Assembly: GCA_021234155.1 (NCBI GenBank)
Contig: JAJEKV010000061.1
Coordinates: forward strand, 3,187,950-3,251,949
DNA from: Isoetes taiwanensis
Taxonomy: Eukaryota > Streptophyta > Lycopodiopsida > Isoetales > Isoetaceae
Length of the DNA stretch: 64,000 nucleotides
Reading direction: 5' to 3'
Shown: one piece after another, positions 32,150 to 43,599 of the stretch
Numbering within the stretch: position 1 is the first letter of the stretch
How the letters are laid out: each line of letters opens with the position of its first letter
The notes under the pieces: model-generated
Told to the model about the DNA's origin: nothing
Databases searched by the model: none
The model's input: only the letters and a program-made list of their open reading frames with translations
Translations under genes and position numbers: made by a program

Positions 32150-34590
32150 GCCCATGGGAAAGCACCCTAAGTGGTTGTCACGCATTTCTATCGTTTAGAG
32201 TGCTATATTGTGCAAATGGGTTGGATTTGCAAATCCAAATGTCTATCATCTAGAATGCTATATTGTGCAAATGGGTTGGACAATAAAGGAAAACAATTAA
32301 CAATAACTCAAAGGGAATACCAGATAACAATCTTCATGACCAAGTTCAAAAGTGAAACCAAGCTATTGCATGGGATCTGCTATGTAAAATGAGTAAATAT
32401 GGAAGAACAGACATTGCCCTAATGCTACGCATTCTTAGATTTATTTTTCATCAATATGGTGAAAAGTAAACCTATGCTAACAATGCATATATGTTGGTTG
32501 AGTGTACTATTTATTGGCATCGGCATTCAAAGGTTTTGTATATCTTAAGAACTAATGAATGTAGTGAACAAAATTTTAGTAATTATTTGTTGATTAGACA
32601 TCTTCCAAGGCAAGAAACCTATGTTGCAATATGCTTCAACAATTGAGATATATCAGCTTTAGCCAAGCCCGGCTAATTCCCTTTATCACCTATGATATAG
32701 CTTTTTATAGAGTTCAAGGGGTAATTGCCAATCAAATCGCATCATTCTTGTTATCCACAAAGAGGTTATAAGGCAATTTATAGGCAAATCCATTTAGAGT
32801 TCATGGAATGCCCAATCCATAAAACATTCTATACTCAAATGGAGTGTCATTTCCTAAAAGCAAAAAGCTTTTCAGTTGCATATAAATCTTGAATGATATA
32901 CCTATGGGCATAACAAAAACATGATGCCTCCATTTTGCAATATAAATCAAATGAAGGAGAGACCATGTGATGGCCATTAATTGCGCAATGGAAACAAGTC
33001 ATTTTTGGCCGCAATGTGAACTCCTAGCTTGTAGGTGCCTCCATCCTGCTGCATAATCCAGCAATATATTTGTTGTTTGCAATTCGAATTTGCATCAATG
33101 TGCAAAGAGGTATATGCCATCACCATGTGTAAAAAAAATATGCCAATAAGCATTGGCTACTGGCTCTTGTTCAAATAACGTAGAACACTTTGCTCTTGAT
33201 TCATCTTTCTCAATTTGTTTCTAATGACAATCGTACTTCTACACCACCATTTTTTCTGAATAAAACACAGAGAATGCAAAGCAAAAATAGTGAAACTTAT
33301 GGTTTTCTTAATAGTCATTCTTGGGATATAACCAAATTTTCCAAGTTATTTGTATCACTACAGACTGTTGTGGCATGTGCCAAGACAAACAAATACAAAT
33401 CTAACTAGTAACAACCTAGCCCTATCTTGTCAAAAATTGGCTAATGGATGAGAATGATTCGGAAACAAAAGAACCTATCAAGAAGCCTACGTTTCCCATG
33501 TTTGAGCATGCCTTATTTAAGCTGATTTCCCTTCTTGTCTGGTCAAATCCAGATTAGGTGTTGTGATGTTCTATTGGAACACTAGGAGATAGTGCAGTAG
33601 AAAACCAAGGAAATAAAATTAATGCTGAGGTCTATGAACGTCAATATGCCTTCCCGTTTGTTAACAAATTTGCATCCCTTCTTAGCACAATAAAGATCGC
33701 TTGCAAACTACAATGATCCGGCTTAAATTCTGCTAGTATGAGTATAGCATATAGATTTTGTTGCCTTTGTAGAGAAACCTTGCTTTTATGAGGTTCCTTG
33801 CTTCTGTTTGTTATAACTTCACATGCACATCTTGGTGATCTAGCATATTTGATATTGGATGAGCTATGCCAGAGGCAAAAAGAACATCAACGGGGCTCAT
33901 GGTCACATATTTGTTCTTATAATGCAATATTTTAACTGTCGCAGGTTCAAGATTTGACCTTGCTATTAAAGTTGACACTGCATATCCCGCTGTAAAAGTT
34001 CAAACAAGAACATCTGCAAGCCACTCACCTTTTCTTAGAGTTGGAGGACTGGATTTGATATCACAAAATTTCTCTTTTTAGATTCAATTTCAAAAACATT
34101 GCATGCCAAACTAAATGGAAGCTCAAGTTTCGTGGGCATGTCATAGATAAAGGATATAGAAACTACAAAGCATGAACTAATTTTCGGCCACAAAAACCTC
34201 TTCTCGATTAAGTTTCAAGTTACCAACTTTACCTCTATTTTGTATGCCTGCTCAAGCGTTATCCTCTGTTTCGTTCCAACATGCAGCGCATCTACAGATC
34301 TTTTCTAGAAGTATGAGTGATCTTTTGCTTTGCAGAGTAAAGAACCATGTGCTTTGTGAAGTGCTTTTTGAAGTTAATATAGAGGTTGCTAAACCTTTCA
34401 AGATTTTTGACAGCTTTTAGATCCTACTTTAAAATACCTATTTCCCAAGAATTTTGATATACAATAACAAACAACTTTTAAGATCCTCAATTTTTACATG
34501 CCCACTGAGGCACCTCGACCATTTTACAAACAAGGGGCACATGACACCCCAAGTAATAAATTACAGAACAATGACAGGCATCACAAAGAA
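32150..34590. other. Non-coding stretch, no gene recognised
   Basis: A 39-bp segment with GTGCAAATGGGTTGGA occurs at 32187-32225 and 32242-32280. No convincing exons. The leftmost part of the minus-strand gene's 3' flank may extend below 34590. Confidence 0.4.
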
Positions 34591-34703
34591 CAATCTACAC
34601 TACTTCATGCACTTGAGCTGCACACGCGATTCCACCTTGGCATTCACGATAACGTCGAGAATGTACATGAGCCATCTTAATCAAGGACGCCTCAAAATCC
34701 CTC

Positions 34704-35817
34704 TCATCGAAGCCTGCAAGACATATACATTCATAAAAAATTCAGAGTTTCAAGAATCATGCTCAAACAAGTGGTTCAGATGCCTGGTTTACATGTTAGA
34801 AGAATCAAGTGAATTTAAACAATTGAATCAGGGCTTGCATGTCTGGGAATGAGTAGTCGAACCGGGACTCCGATGTCTGAATGTGGACCAGCACTAACAT
34901 GGTTGCTCAGATATAGAGCTAGATGTCTAAGAATGAGGACTAAACGTGAATGACGACCAGCACTAACATGGTTATAGACATGGGTTCAGACATCTGCATC
35001 AAATGAATTTAAGCAATCTAAAGCATCATTTAAAAACTTGTTCAAATGGACTCAAATTTTGCAGGATTAAGCGGAAAGGCCGAATCCAAACCAGCATCAC
35101 AAAAGCTTGCATATTACCTGCAGATTTGAAGTGATGAATTATCTGGCAAATCAGCTTCAGAAGCCAAGAGCTGCAAATGCCGAGCTGCGCCTTTGGCTCG
35201 ACCATCCAGCTCTAACTTCACAACTAGCCAAATGCTTTTTAGTTCCCTGCACATATACAAAAATCAATTCTTCCAGTTCACAAACAAAACACAAACATAT
35301 GGTACATAAAAGAACTAAATACCGCAAAAAATGTTCTGGTGCTCGGACCAACTCCAAATAAGGATTTAAGCTGGTGATTCAGTTCTCCCATGTCAGTAAT
35401 GCACTTAAAAGGCCAAATTCTTCCCTGAAAATTGTTCTGCAATCCCAATGCTAGCTTTCGTAATCTAGCAGCCGCTCTAGATACAATTCAAATCAGATCA
35501 AGTACGTGTAACATTCAACAAAATGATTATGAAGTATATCTACCTGTCAGTATGGCCTACATAGCCAGACTTCTTCAAGATATCTGCCATTTCTTCATTG
35601 TTCTTGAACACTATGTCATTGATGCTGCTAAGCCCCGAGTTCAACACTTTCTGCAAAACAAGTATGTTGACTACGTTGAGTACAAAACTATGAAAAGTAA
35701 TATGTACAGCAAATAAGTACCTCTAACACTTGTTTGGATGATCAAGGAGGCGATTCAAAAGGACGACTGCCAAGAACCATTTCTCCACTTCTTCATCACC
35801 CTTGTCAACATCAATGC
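34704..35817 (-). pseudogene. Unidentified spliced gene with one in-frame stop
   Basis: Five minus-strand exons can be drawn: 35817-35728 (GDEEVEKWFLAVVLLNRLLD), 35650-35544 (INDIVFKNNEEMADILKKSG), 35436-35323 (FREEFGLLSALLTWEN, then NPYLELVRAPEHFLR), 35246-35118 (ELKSIWLVVKLELDGRAKGA) and 34713-34704 (end). Exons 2-5 join in phase at GT/AG sites, which is unlikely by chance. The first donor has lost its GT (AACAAG/TGTTAG). Exon 3 holds one TGA between the two quoted pieces. Both defects suggest a recently disabled gene. I do not recognise the family; the product is helical, charged and soluble in appearance. The 5' exons are not found; the CCCH exon at 36205-36612 is probably unrelated. Confidence 0.5.
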
Positions 35818-36204
35818 CTAGAAAGATGGATTTTGGAATTTCATTCACTACAAACACTGGTATATAGCAAAATCAATAGCATCAAAGGAATAAAAGTTGT
35901 GCACCTTTAACTTCGGAATGCTAATCCTCTAGTTTGAAATCCTATTTGAAAGAATGGTGCCACTGCAAGGAATGTCAAATTAAAAAAAAAAACGAAACTA
36001 AATAGTTCCAAGATTTTTAACAATATTGAAGGAGAATGAAACAGCAACAGTCTTAAGCAATACACTCACAGCATGAGAAAAATATTCAGGCAGCAGTGGA
36101 ACGTGATTTGGAAATGTTACTACCTGCTCCAAACGACGTTCTCATTTTCAGAACGATTTTAAGAGATTCAAAAGCTGATCTTCAGAAACAGAGGAAGCAA
36201 AAAC

Positions 36205-36612
36205 CTGCAGCTGCTTCCATGCTTGCAGTATCCTCTTGCAAAATACAAACATGGCTTCCACGCAGAAGCCGTCAGACTTGCCGACCCGCCATAGTCCCAG
36301 TTTAATGCCTGAACCCTAGTCTTGTTCAGAAACGCAAAGGTCTCTGGATAAAAATGGCCATTCGAAAATACCCCGCCTCCCAGACTTAGCCCATGGTCTT
36401 GAATACCCTTTGCCTGCAATGATGGAGAATATCCTCCTCCGTTTTCTCCATAGCCCCACGGAGACGAAATAAACTGTGGGATGTGCTGGACTGGAAGCTT
36501 TAGCGGATTCAAGATTGGGTTCTGCCCCAGACACGACTCTTTTTTTACTCTCACTATCACCGATTGAAGCAAATAATCCGAGCCCAGTGCCAGTCGTAGC
36601 ATTTCCGGCTCG
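36205..36612 (-). pseudogene. CCCH zinc-finger gene fragment
   Basis: The minus strand reads EMLRLALGSDYLLQSVI, as in the N-terminal region of plant CCCH/RRM proteins of the AtC3H46/53 group. A Gly/Ser/Pro-rich linker follows, then KPCLYFARGYCKHGSSCRF, a CCCH finger (C-x7-C-x5-C). The frame reaches a donor-like CTGCAG/GTTTTT just before the expected histidine, and no RRM follows. The usual first 40 residues are missing as well. Just upstream lies repeat R (36655-36815), so the exon looks like a fragment carried by an element. Confidence 0.65.
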
Positions 36613-36654
36613 CATTGATTTTGCAGAAACAGAGGAGGGAAGGTCGGACAAGAG

Positions 36655-36815
36655 CAGAAATGATTTTCAAGGACTTTCTAATTTTGATGGCCGTCCGATG
36701 CGAAATTAAGAAATCTGATGGTTGAGATTAAAAACAGCTGACGTGGCATGATACGTGGCATAGCTAGGAATGCAGGAAAGTGGGCAGGGGGTTAGGCAAC
36801 CCTGCTAAAAAAAAA
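36655..36815. repeat. Dispersed repeat R, second locus
   Basis: It matches the last unit at 31912-32062 over GGACTTTCTAATTTT, GATGCGAAATTAAGAAAT and ACGTGGCATAGCTA, and ends GGTTAGGCAACCCTGCTAAA with an A/ATA-rich tail. Confidence 0.8.
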
Positions 36816-36829
36816 TAATAATAATAATA

Positions 36830-37735
36830 AAAGGAAATATGAAAATTATTTTGGTGAAGCAATTTTCTTCCGGCGTCGAGCACCACTTGTGTGGGAACAA
36901 ATGAATTTGTTGTTGTCGTCTACTGCTTGAAGGAGCTCCTATTTCGGTACTTTGACTTGCAAATGCGCCTACTTACCAGACAAAAAAAAAATCCCTTTCG
37001 TCCTTTGTTCCTTCCTTTGGAAGTGGAGATCTTTCTTTATTCGTCTCTTATGCCCAGGTTCGGATTCTACAGCTCAAGATTTAGAGATAAGGTGGCCTGT
37101 AAGCTTAGTGGCAGAGCTATGGCGTCAAATGTTTGTGATATGGCTATACAATGATTATAGAAGCATTTCTTTAGCTATGCTGCCGGATTTGGTGAGTTGT
37201 ATCTATGGAAGGATTAAAAGCTTGGAAAAGAAAAGCCAGGTTCTTCTATTTTATTTTTTGCTGTAGGTATTCGCACCTGAGTATGTTTCTGAAAACAATT
37301 CTCTGCTTTGTCATGTGTTTGCAGGCAATTACACGTCCATTGACATATCACTGAATCCATTTCTCCTGTCATAATAATACACTGGCAACATATGAATGTC
37401 TTGCATGGCAACAAGTCTAAGACAGAAGATGTGCTCATGTTGGATATAATCAACAGGTATCGTAATATTATTATGGTGTATTATGCGAAAATGAGGATGT
37501 TTAAAGCTGTAGATGCAAATATCTTTTTTGCAACCACATTCTCTTGCAATAGCCAAGCTTGGACAAAAGATATGTGTAGCCTTGTATAGTCACAGTTAAA
37601 AGGTTTAAATATTTTGCAGACTTGATTAGTAATTTAGTAGTGTCTCTGCTCATTTCTGCTTCTATTTTGTTCCTCATAGCTTTGCACCAAGATCATCTAT
37701 TTTCTTCAAGTGTGGTTATCACTGAACATACTCTT
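36830..37735. other. Non-coding stretch, no gene recognised
   Basis: Short open frames only, without recognisable motifs; flank of the copia element. Confidence 0.5.
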
Positions 37736-37739
37736 GAGG

Positions 37740-38037
37740 TTGTGGGAGTGAGGCATATCTGTGAACAGCCAGATAGGAGCCAGGATCGGAGGAGACAGAA
37801 GGAGCTGTGACAGCTGAAGGAATCCGGATTGTTGAATCCGAGTTGTGAAGTGCAGGCAGTTCAGTGACTGGAGATTAGATTGGATTGTGTACCAGCATCT
37901 AGCATCTGTGTCTGAATCAGAAATTGGTTCCCACATTGTGCAAGGTGTATCCCAGATTGTTATCTGGTGGAGATTGTCTGAGAAGGAGGAAGAGACCGGC
38001 TTTCTTGGGTTCAAATCCCAGGCTCTATTTTCTATCA
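37740..38037 (+). repeat. Copia 5' LTR, truncated
   Basis: It matches the right 297 bp of the 3' LTR, but the first 125 or so bases (TGTTGAAAATG onward) are absent and replaced by unrelated sequence. Confidence 0.9.
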
Positions 38038-38038
38038 G

Positions 38039-38050
38039 TGGTATCAGAGC
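38039..38050 (+). promoter_or_regulatory. Primer-binding site, tRNA-iMet
   Basis: TGGTATCAGAGC follows the LTR after one base, as is standard in plant copia elements. Confidence 0.9.
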
Positions 38051-38060
38051 TTGGGTCATA

Positions 38061-41000
38061 ATTATGAAAAAAAATTCTGCTGCAACAGTTCCACTGACCA
38101 TTGACTCAGGAGCTGAGAGAACTGTGATTGCTTCAGGAAAATTAATAAAGGAGATAAAGGAATCAGATACTCCTTGTGTACAGATGGGAAATGGGCATTT
38201 GCATGAAGTAAAAGGATGTGGAAAGTTGGAGTTTTATCATGAAGGTGAAGATAAAATATGTTTGGAGAATGCTTTATATACTCCTGGTATGTTATTTAAC
38301 TTGATTTCAGTTGCAGACTTAGTAGACTCGGGATATAAAGCAAATTTTGATTCTTATCGTTGTGAAATGGTGGGTAACGGTAGAAGGATATATGCAAGAA
38401 GAAAAGGGAAATTGTATTGCTTGGATGCTGTGCCTTGTGTTGGAAGTGTTAATTTATTAGATTTGTGGCATCTCAGACTTGGCCATGTAAATAATGCAAC
38501 CATAAAAATCATGAGCAAACATAATTTGGTAGAAGATTTGCGAGCAAAAGATAATCTGAAGAAGAGCACAAAATTTGTCGTGGTTGTGTGCTTGGGAAGC
38601 AAACTAGACACAATTTTAAGCCCGGGTTTGCCAAGACTTTGGGACTTTTTGAATTTGGTACATACTGATTTGTCTTGGACCGATCGTGTTCGTAGTATGA
38701 GTGGCAAGACATATTTCATCACATTTATTGATGATTTTTCCCGAGAACAAAATGTTATTTTTTGAAATCGAAGGATCAAGCATTCCGGGCATTCCAATTG
38801 TATCTAGCGTGTTTGAACGAGACATCTAGGAAGTTGAAACGCTTGCGCTCAGATTCAGGGGGAGAATATATGTCTCGGGCATTCATGCAGTTTTGTCGTG
38901 AGAAAGGGATCAGACGTCAATTTACATGCAGATATACGCCACAGCAAAATGGCATCGCGGAGAGAAAAAATAGGACACTTATGAACGCGGTAAGATCTAT
39001 GTTAAAACATGCAGGGTTGCCTAACCATCTCTGGGCAGAAGCGGTTCAGGCTGCATGTTACATTCAAAATAAATTGCCGTCTGCTGGTATCCAAGGAAGA
39101 ATTCCTGAAGAGGTATAGTCTGGTAGAAAACAATCTGTAAAGAGACTGCGTGCATATGGTTGTTTAGGGTATATGCATGTGCCAGAAGAATTGCGGTCCA
39201 AACTAGATGATCGTAGCATAGAAACATATTTGGTTGGGTATGAGGACCAAGGGTACAGACTATATGATCCTAAAACCAGGAAAATTTATATAAGTCGGGA
39301 TGTGGTATTTGACGAGACTAAATTTTATAAAGATAGGGCAATTAAAAGTGATGTGTCAGAAGAAAAAGAGAAAGTGCAGCCCTGGGCGCCAGAGGGATGG
39401 TTTGACGATGAAGATGATGATGAAAATGAAACAGGAATTCAAGTAAAAGATGGAGTTATGGAAAGCCCTATAGAAATAGGAAGTAGTGACACAGAAGAAC
39501 ATGTAGTAGAAGAGGGAGAGAATGGTATAGAAGATATTACTGTGGAAGAACAACAGCCAGTAGAAGAAATTCAAGGTATAAAAGATATTACTGTGGAAGA
39601 ACAACAGCCAGTAGAAGAAATTCAAGTTCACAGCCGCGAAACTGATGCAGAAAGGCTGAAACAAGAAGCTCCCATTGATATATTGAAGTATGGAAGAGAT
39701 GAGCATGGGAGGAGCACTCGTGAGCGCAGACTTCCAAAGAAATTTGAAGCCTATGAACTTGGAAGAAGCACGCAGGAGCAACGGCCAGCAATGCTGTGTG
39801 TTAAAGAGCCTGAGACTTATGATGAAGCTGTCAATTCTCCTAATGCAGACAAGTGGAGAAAAGTAATGCAAGAGGAACTCGAGTCATTCAAGCAGACAGG
39901 TACCTATGATCTCACGCCTAGGCCAAAAGGTAAAAATGTGGTAGGATGTAAATGGATCTTTAAAATAAAAAAGGGAGCTGACGGAAACATTGAAAGATAT
40001 AAAGCTAGATTGGTGGCTCGAGGATTTACTCAAGAAGCTGGTAAAGATTATCATGACACCTTTTCCCCTATTGTTAAACTAACAAGTTTGCGGGCTTTGA
40101 TTGCTACAGCTGTTGAGCATGATTTAGAGCTCGACCATATGGATGTAAAAACGGCTTTTCTCAATGGGGATTTAGAAGAGGAGATTTATATGGAGCAACC
40201 AGTCGGATTTGAGGTGCAAGGAAATAAGGTCTGCAAATTGAAAAAGGCAGTGTATGGGCTTAGGCAAGCAGCTAGACAGTGGTACGTATGCATGAATAGC
40301 TTTCTGTTATCGCAGGGGTTTGAAAAGTTGCAAAGTGAAGGTAATCTCTACATTAAAAGGATAGATGATAAATTTTGCATCATAGCATTGTATGTAGATG
40401 ATTGTGTAATGAGTGCTAATGACAGAAAGTTTATGGATCAGTGCAAAAGTGTGTTGAGAGCTAGATTTCAGATGAGTGATCTTGGTAAACTAAAAAAACT
40501 TTTGGGCATGGAGGTTTATAGAGATAGACAAACTGGAGAATTGGCTTTAACACAAGTGCAGTATATTAAGAAGATGTTGGATACTTTTTCCATGGGTGAA
40601 TGTAAACCGGTGCCGACTCCTCTTGTGGTTGGTAAGAGAATTTCTGGAGATTTGTCCCCGATAACTGAAGAGGAGAAAAAGAAAATGCAAGGAATACCAT
40701 ATAGGGAACTTATCGGAAGTTTGCTTTACATGGCAAATGCCACGAGACCGGATATTGCATTTGGTGTAAATTTGTTGAGTAGATATTTGAATAAGCCAGG
40801 ATGGGGACATTGGGTTGCTGCTAAGCGTATTCTTAGGTACTTGAAAGGTACGATGCACCATGGTATTTGCTACGCTAAAAGCTTTGACAGTAATCCTAAA
40901 GTAGTTGGATATGCAGAATTGACTGGTTATACAGATGCGGCTTGGGCAGGAGACCTTGATGAACGAAAGTCCACAACAGGATACTTGTGTAAACTTAATG

Positions 41001-41395
41001 GTGCAGTGATTTCTTGGTGTAGCAAAAAGCAGAATTGTGTGGCTATGTCAAGTGCTGAGTCGGAGTACGTGTCTGCCTCCTTGGCAAGCAGAGAACTAAT
41101 TTGGTTGAGGCGATTATTGCAGGAATTGGGAGAGAAACAAAACTGCCCAACAAAGTTGTATTGTGACAATAAAAGTTGCATAGCAATTGCTAAAAATCCA
41201 GTGTTGCACTCAAGAACAAAGCATATTGATCTGCATTATCATTTTATAAGGGAGAAAGTAGTAGAAGGCGAAGTTGATTTGCAATATATTCCTACTGCTA
41301 AACAAGAAGCAGATATGTTAACAAAAGCATTGGCCGAAAGTAAGCATGAATATTTTCGAGATGCCATAGGTATTAAACTGATAAATGCTGGCTGA
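38061..41395 (+). pseudogene. Copia pol polyprotein with frameshifts and a stop
   Basis: The frame opens with MKKNSAATVP and TIDSGAERT (aspartic protease). It passes LWHLRLGHVN (pre-integrase) and the integrase core: HTDLSW, SDSGGEY and QQNGIAERKNRT give the D, D and E. RT follows with CKWIFKIK, VKTAFLNGDLEE and YVDD at 40390-40402. RNase H has GYTDAAWAGD and AMSSAESEY. Lesions are two nearby frameshifts around 38566-38645 that garble the CxxC of the integrase finger (readable as CRGCVLGKQTRH), a one-base deletion near 38755, and TAG at 39116 where Trp is usual. The part from 39173 (740 codons) is intact. The linker before RT has a perfect in-frame 51-bp duplication. Confidence 0.9.
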
Positions 41396-41402
41396 GGGGG
41401 AG

Positions 41403-41826
41403 TGTTGAAAATGTTATCATCCAGCATTTAACAGTTTAAGACCAAATGACTATTGTTTTAATGGTGACGTGGCATTGGAAAAGTTAGTGACAGAGAGGGA
41501 CGGACAGGGAGATTAGGTCACGGCGTTTTTGTGGGAGTGAGGCATATCTGTGAACAGCCAGATAGGAGCCAGGATCGGAGGAGACAGAAGGAGCTGTGAC
41601 AGCTGAAGGAATCCGGATTGTTGAATCCGAGTTGTGAAGTGCAGGCAGTTCAGTGACTGGAGATTAGATTGGATTGTGTACCAGCATCTAGCATCTGTAT
41701 CTGAATCAGAAATTGGTTCCCACATTGTGCAAGGTGTATCCCAGATTGTTATCTGGTGGAGATTGTCTGAGAAGGAGGAAGAGACCGGCTTTCTTGGGTT
41801 CAAATCCCAGGCTCTATTTTCTATCA
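41403..41826 (+). repeat. Copia 3' LTR
   Basis: A 424-bp LTR preceded by the polypurine tract and ending CTATTTTCTATCA. Confidence 0.95.
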
Positions 41827-42284
41827 GAGGTAGACTGATCTATTTTTCTGTGGCAGACTTTATTTAGTTAGGCAGCATATGGCATTAGAAGTCTTCAAAA
41901 AATAAAAACGCTTAGAAGTCCTCTCAAATAAATAATATGACTGAAGGAACTCGAACTACGTTGGACCAATGATGGAGCACAATACTAACATACAAATAGA
42001 GCTGGAAATAATTATAATTGAACATAAATACTTAGATGTAATTCATGATGCACTTCAACCAAAAGCCCCCTTTAAGACGACCTCCCCCTTTTCAAGGAGT
42101 AAATTTGCAGGCTACAAGTGGCAACAGTGGTGGTCATCCCTTATTTTTGGGGTGCTTACACAATTGAACTCTGTTTTTTGTAATTTAGCCCCCTAATGTT
42201 TAACCAACTTTGTATATAACTAAGCATTCCTTTCCTTCAGTAAATACATAGTTTTATTTCTTGCCATTATAACTTGGTTTAATA
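41827..42284. other. Non-coding stretch, no gene recognised
   Basis: Ordinary AT-rich flank between the copia element and a LINE. Confidence 0.5.
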
Positions 42285-43118
42285 TGGGTGATGCTCGGCT
42301 CCCGCACCTCCCGCAGCGGCTCAGGGCCTGTTAGAGGCGTAAGAGAGATCAGTGGTTCGCCAGATGGAACGTGCAGGAGCACAGGTGCGTGCAGGTGGAC
42401 ACAGAGGCCGATCGTGACAGCCTGCGGGAGTACCTGGACGCTTGCTTCCTTGGCAAGCTCTGGGACCCCGGCGCTCTAGAGCAGGTCAAAACGGCCCATT
42501 ACAAGGAGCACATCAACCCCGTGTTAGCCCGGGGCCCGCAGCTCTACTTGCGTTCCCAGCTGCCCCTGAAAAAGCGCAGACTCATTGCCTCCATTCGCAC
42601 AGGTGCCCACCATCTTCGCATCGAGACGGGCAGGTGGATTGGGGAGCCCCGCCAGGACAGGCTCTGTCAGTGCTGTCAAACGGGTGCCATTGAGGATGAG
42701 TCTCACACTTTCCAGAGTTGCCCAGCATTCAGTCAGATCCGGGCCAGATACGCTCCCTTAATACGGCCGGACTTGCCCCTACATTTGCTGATGAACACAC
42801 CGTCAGTACGTGCTCTAGGGTCGTACATTCAGGAGGTACTGGATCTGCGAGCTCACCTTTGCCCCCGCCTGGCTGCCCGCTGATCAGGCACTACGGGTGC
42901 GGTGCATGAGTGTATATATTTGTGTGTTTTTTCATTTTGTATATTCGAACAGTTTGTCAGGAGGCTGATTGCTGCCACGATTTTTTTTCCCTCGAAAACC
43001 CTTCGGAGCGGGGGTTTTTTTAATCCGGGTAGTAATCCGCTTGCTGCGCTTTTGTATTGGGTCCCATAGACCGATTGGTCTCCGTGGACGATAAAAATAC
43101 CTTCCTTCCTTCCTTTCT
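42285..43118 (+). mobile_element. 5'-truncated LINE with ORF2 C-terminus and TTCC tail
   Basis: An open frame of 170 codons (42371-42883) carries NPVLARGPQLYLRSQLPLKK, RTGAHHLRIETGRW and DRLCQCCQTGAIEDESHTF followed by QSC, the C-terminal cysteine-histidine finger of plant LINE ORF2. It ends in a normal stop. The 3' region is GC-rich and closes GGTCTCCGTGGACGATAAAA, then ATACC and (TTCC)n. RT and endonuclease are lost by 5' truncation, as expected for target-primed reverse transcription. Confidence 0.85.
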
Positions 43119-43151
43119 ATTCTGGACCTATGGTTAAAAGTGATCTCGTTG

Positions 43152-43330
43152 GATTTGTTCAATGATACCAACGTGTTAAAGTCATGCAGAACATAATATT
43201 CACACACTACAAGGCATGCAAGCACGCACATTATCTTCTGAATTTGTTCAACGATACCAACATGTTAAAGTCATGCAGAACATAATATTCACATACTACA
43301 CAGTGCATGCAAGCATGCACATTATCATTT
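43152..43330. repeat. 89-bp tandem duplication
   Basis: Two copies contain TTAAAGTCATGCAGAACATA and ATATTCACA. They start at 43152 and 43241 and differ by a few bases. Confidence 0.85.
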
Positions 43331-43379
43331 GCATGTAGAAATATGTATAACATCGTCTTTGATAAATTTGAATGATAAA

Positions 43380-43597
43380 TTTGAACATAATAATTATTGT
43401 AGAAACATAGGTTCAAGTCTCGCATCTTTAAGAACATATTTTACACTATTGCAAAATAGGTAATTCAAACAAATAACTGATTTCTTAAAATACAAGGGAA
43501 TCGATAAAGAGAAATGTTCGCAAGGCCGCCGCGATAAATTTCTTGTAGAGATAAGCTAGTCGTTGTGGTTCTTGTAGAGATAAGCTAGTCATTGAAC
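43380..43597 (+). mobile_element. SINE, hairpin family, degraded
   Basis: A box B, GGTTCAAGTCTCG, at about 43411-43423 is followed by GAAATGTTCGCAAGGCCGCC and GCGATAAATTTCTTGTAGA (to about 43550). That is the same 3' end as at 11706-11884 in the opposite orientation. One hairpin arm is mostly lost. The end piece TTCTTGTAGAGATAAGCTAG is duplicated (43540-43597). Confidence 0.5.
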
Positions 43598-43599
43598 CA

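Larger units (their letters stand above)
37740..41826 (+). mobile_element. Ty1/copia retrotransposon, defective
   Basis: The element has a truncated 5' LTR (37740-38037), a primer-binding site TGGTATCAGAGC (38039-38050), a pol reading frame in the order protease, integrase, RT, RNase H, a polypurine tract GCTGAGGGGGAG (41391-41402) and a full 3' LTR (41403-41826, TGTTGA to ATCA). The gag region is missing: protease starts just after the primer-binding site. By eye the two LTRs differ at one base over 297 bp, so insertion is recent although pol carries several lesions. This suggests that the defective form itself was copied, or that it decayed very recently. Confidence 0.95.

Noticed and set aside
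39356-39871. 171-codon frame opposite the copia polyprotein
   Set aside because: A shadow of the sense frame; Phe/Ser-rich with no motif.
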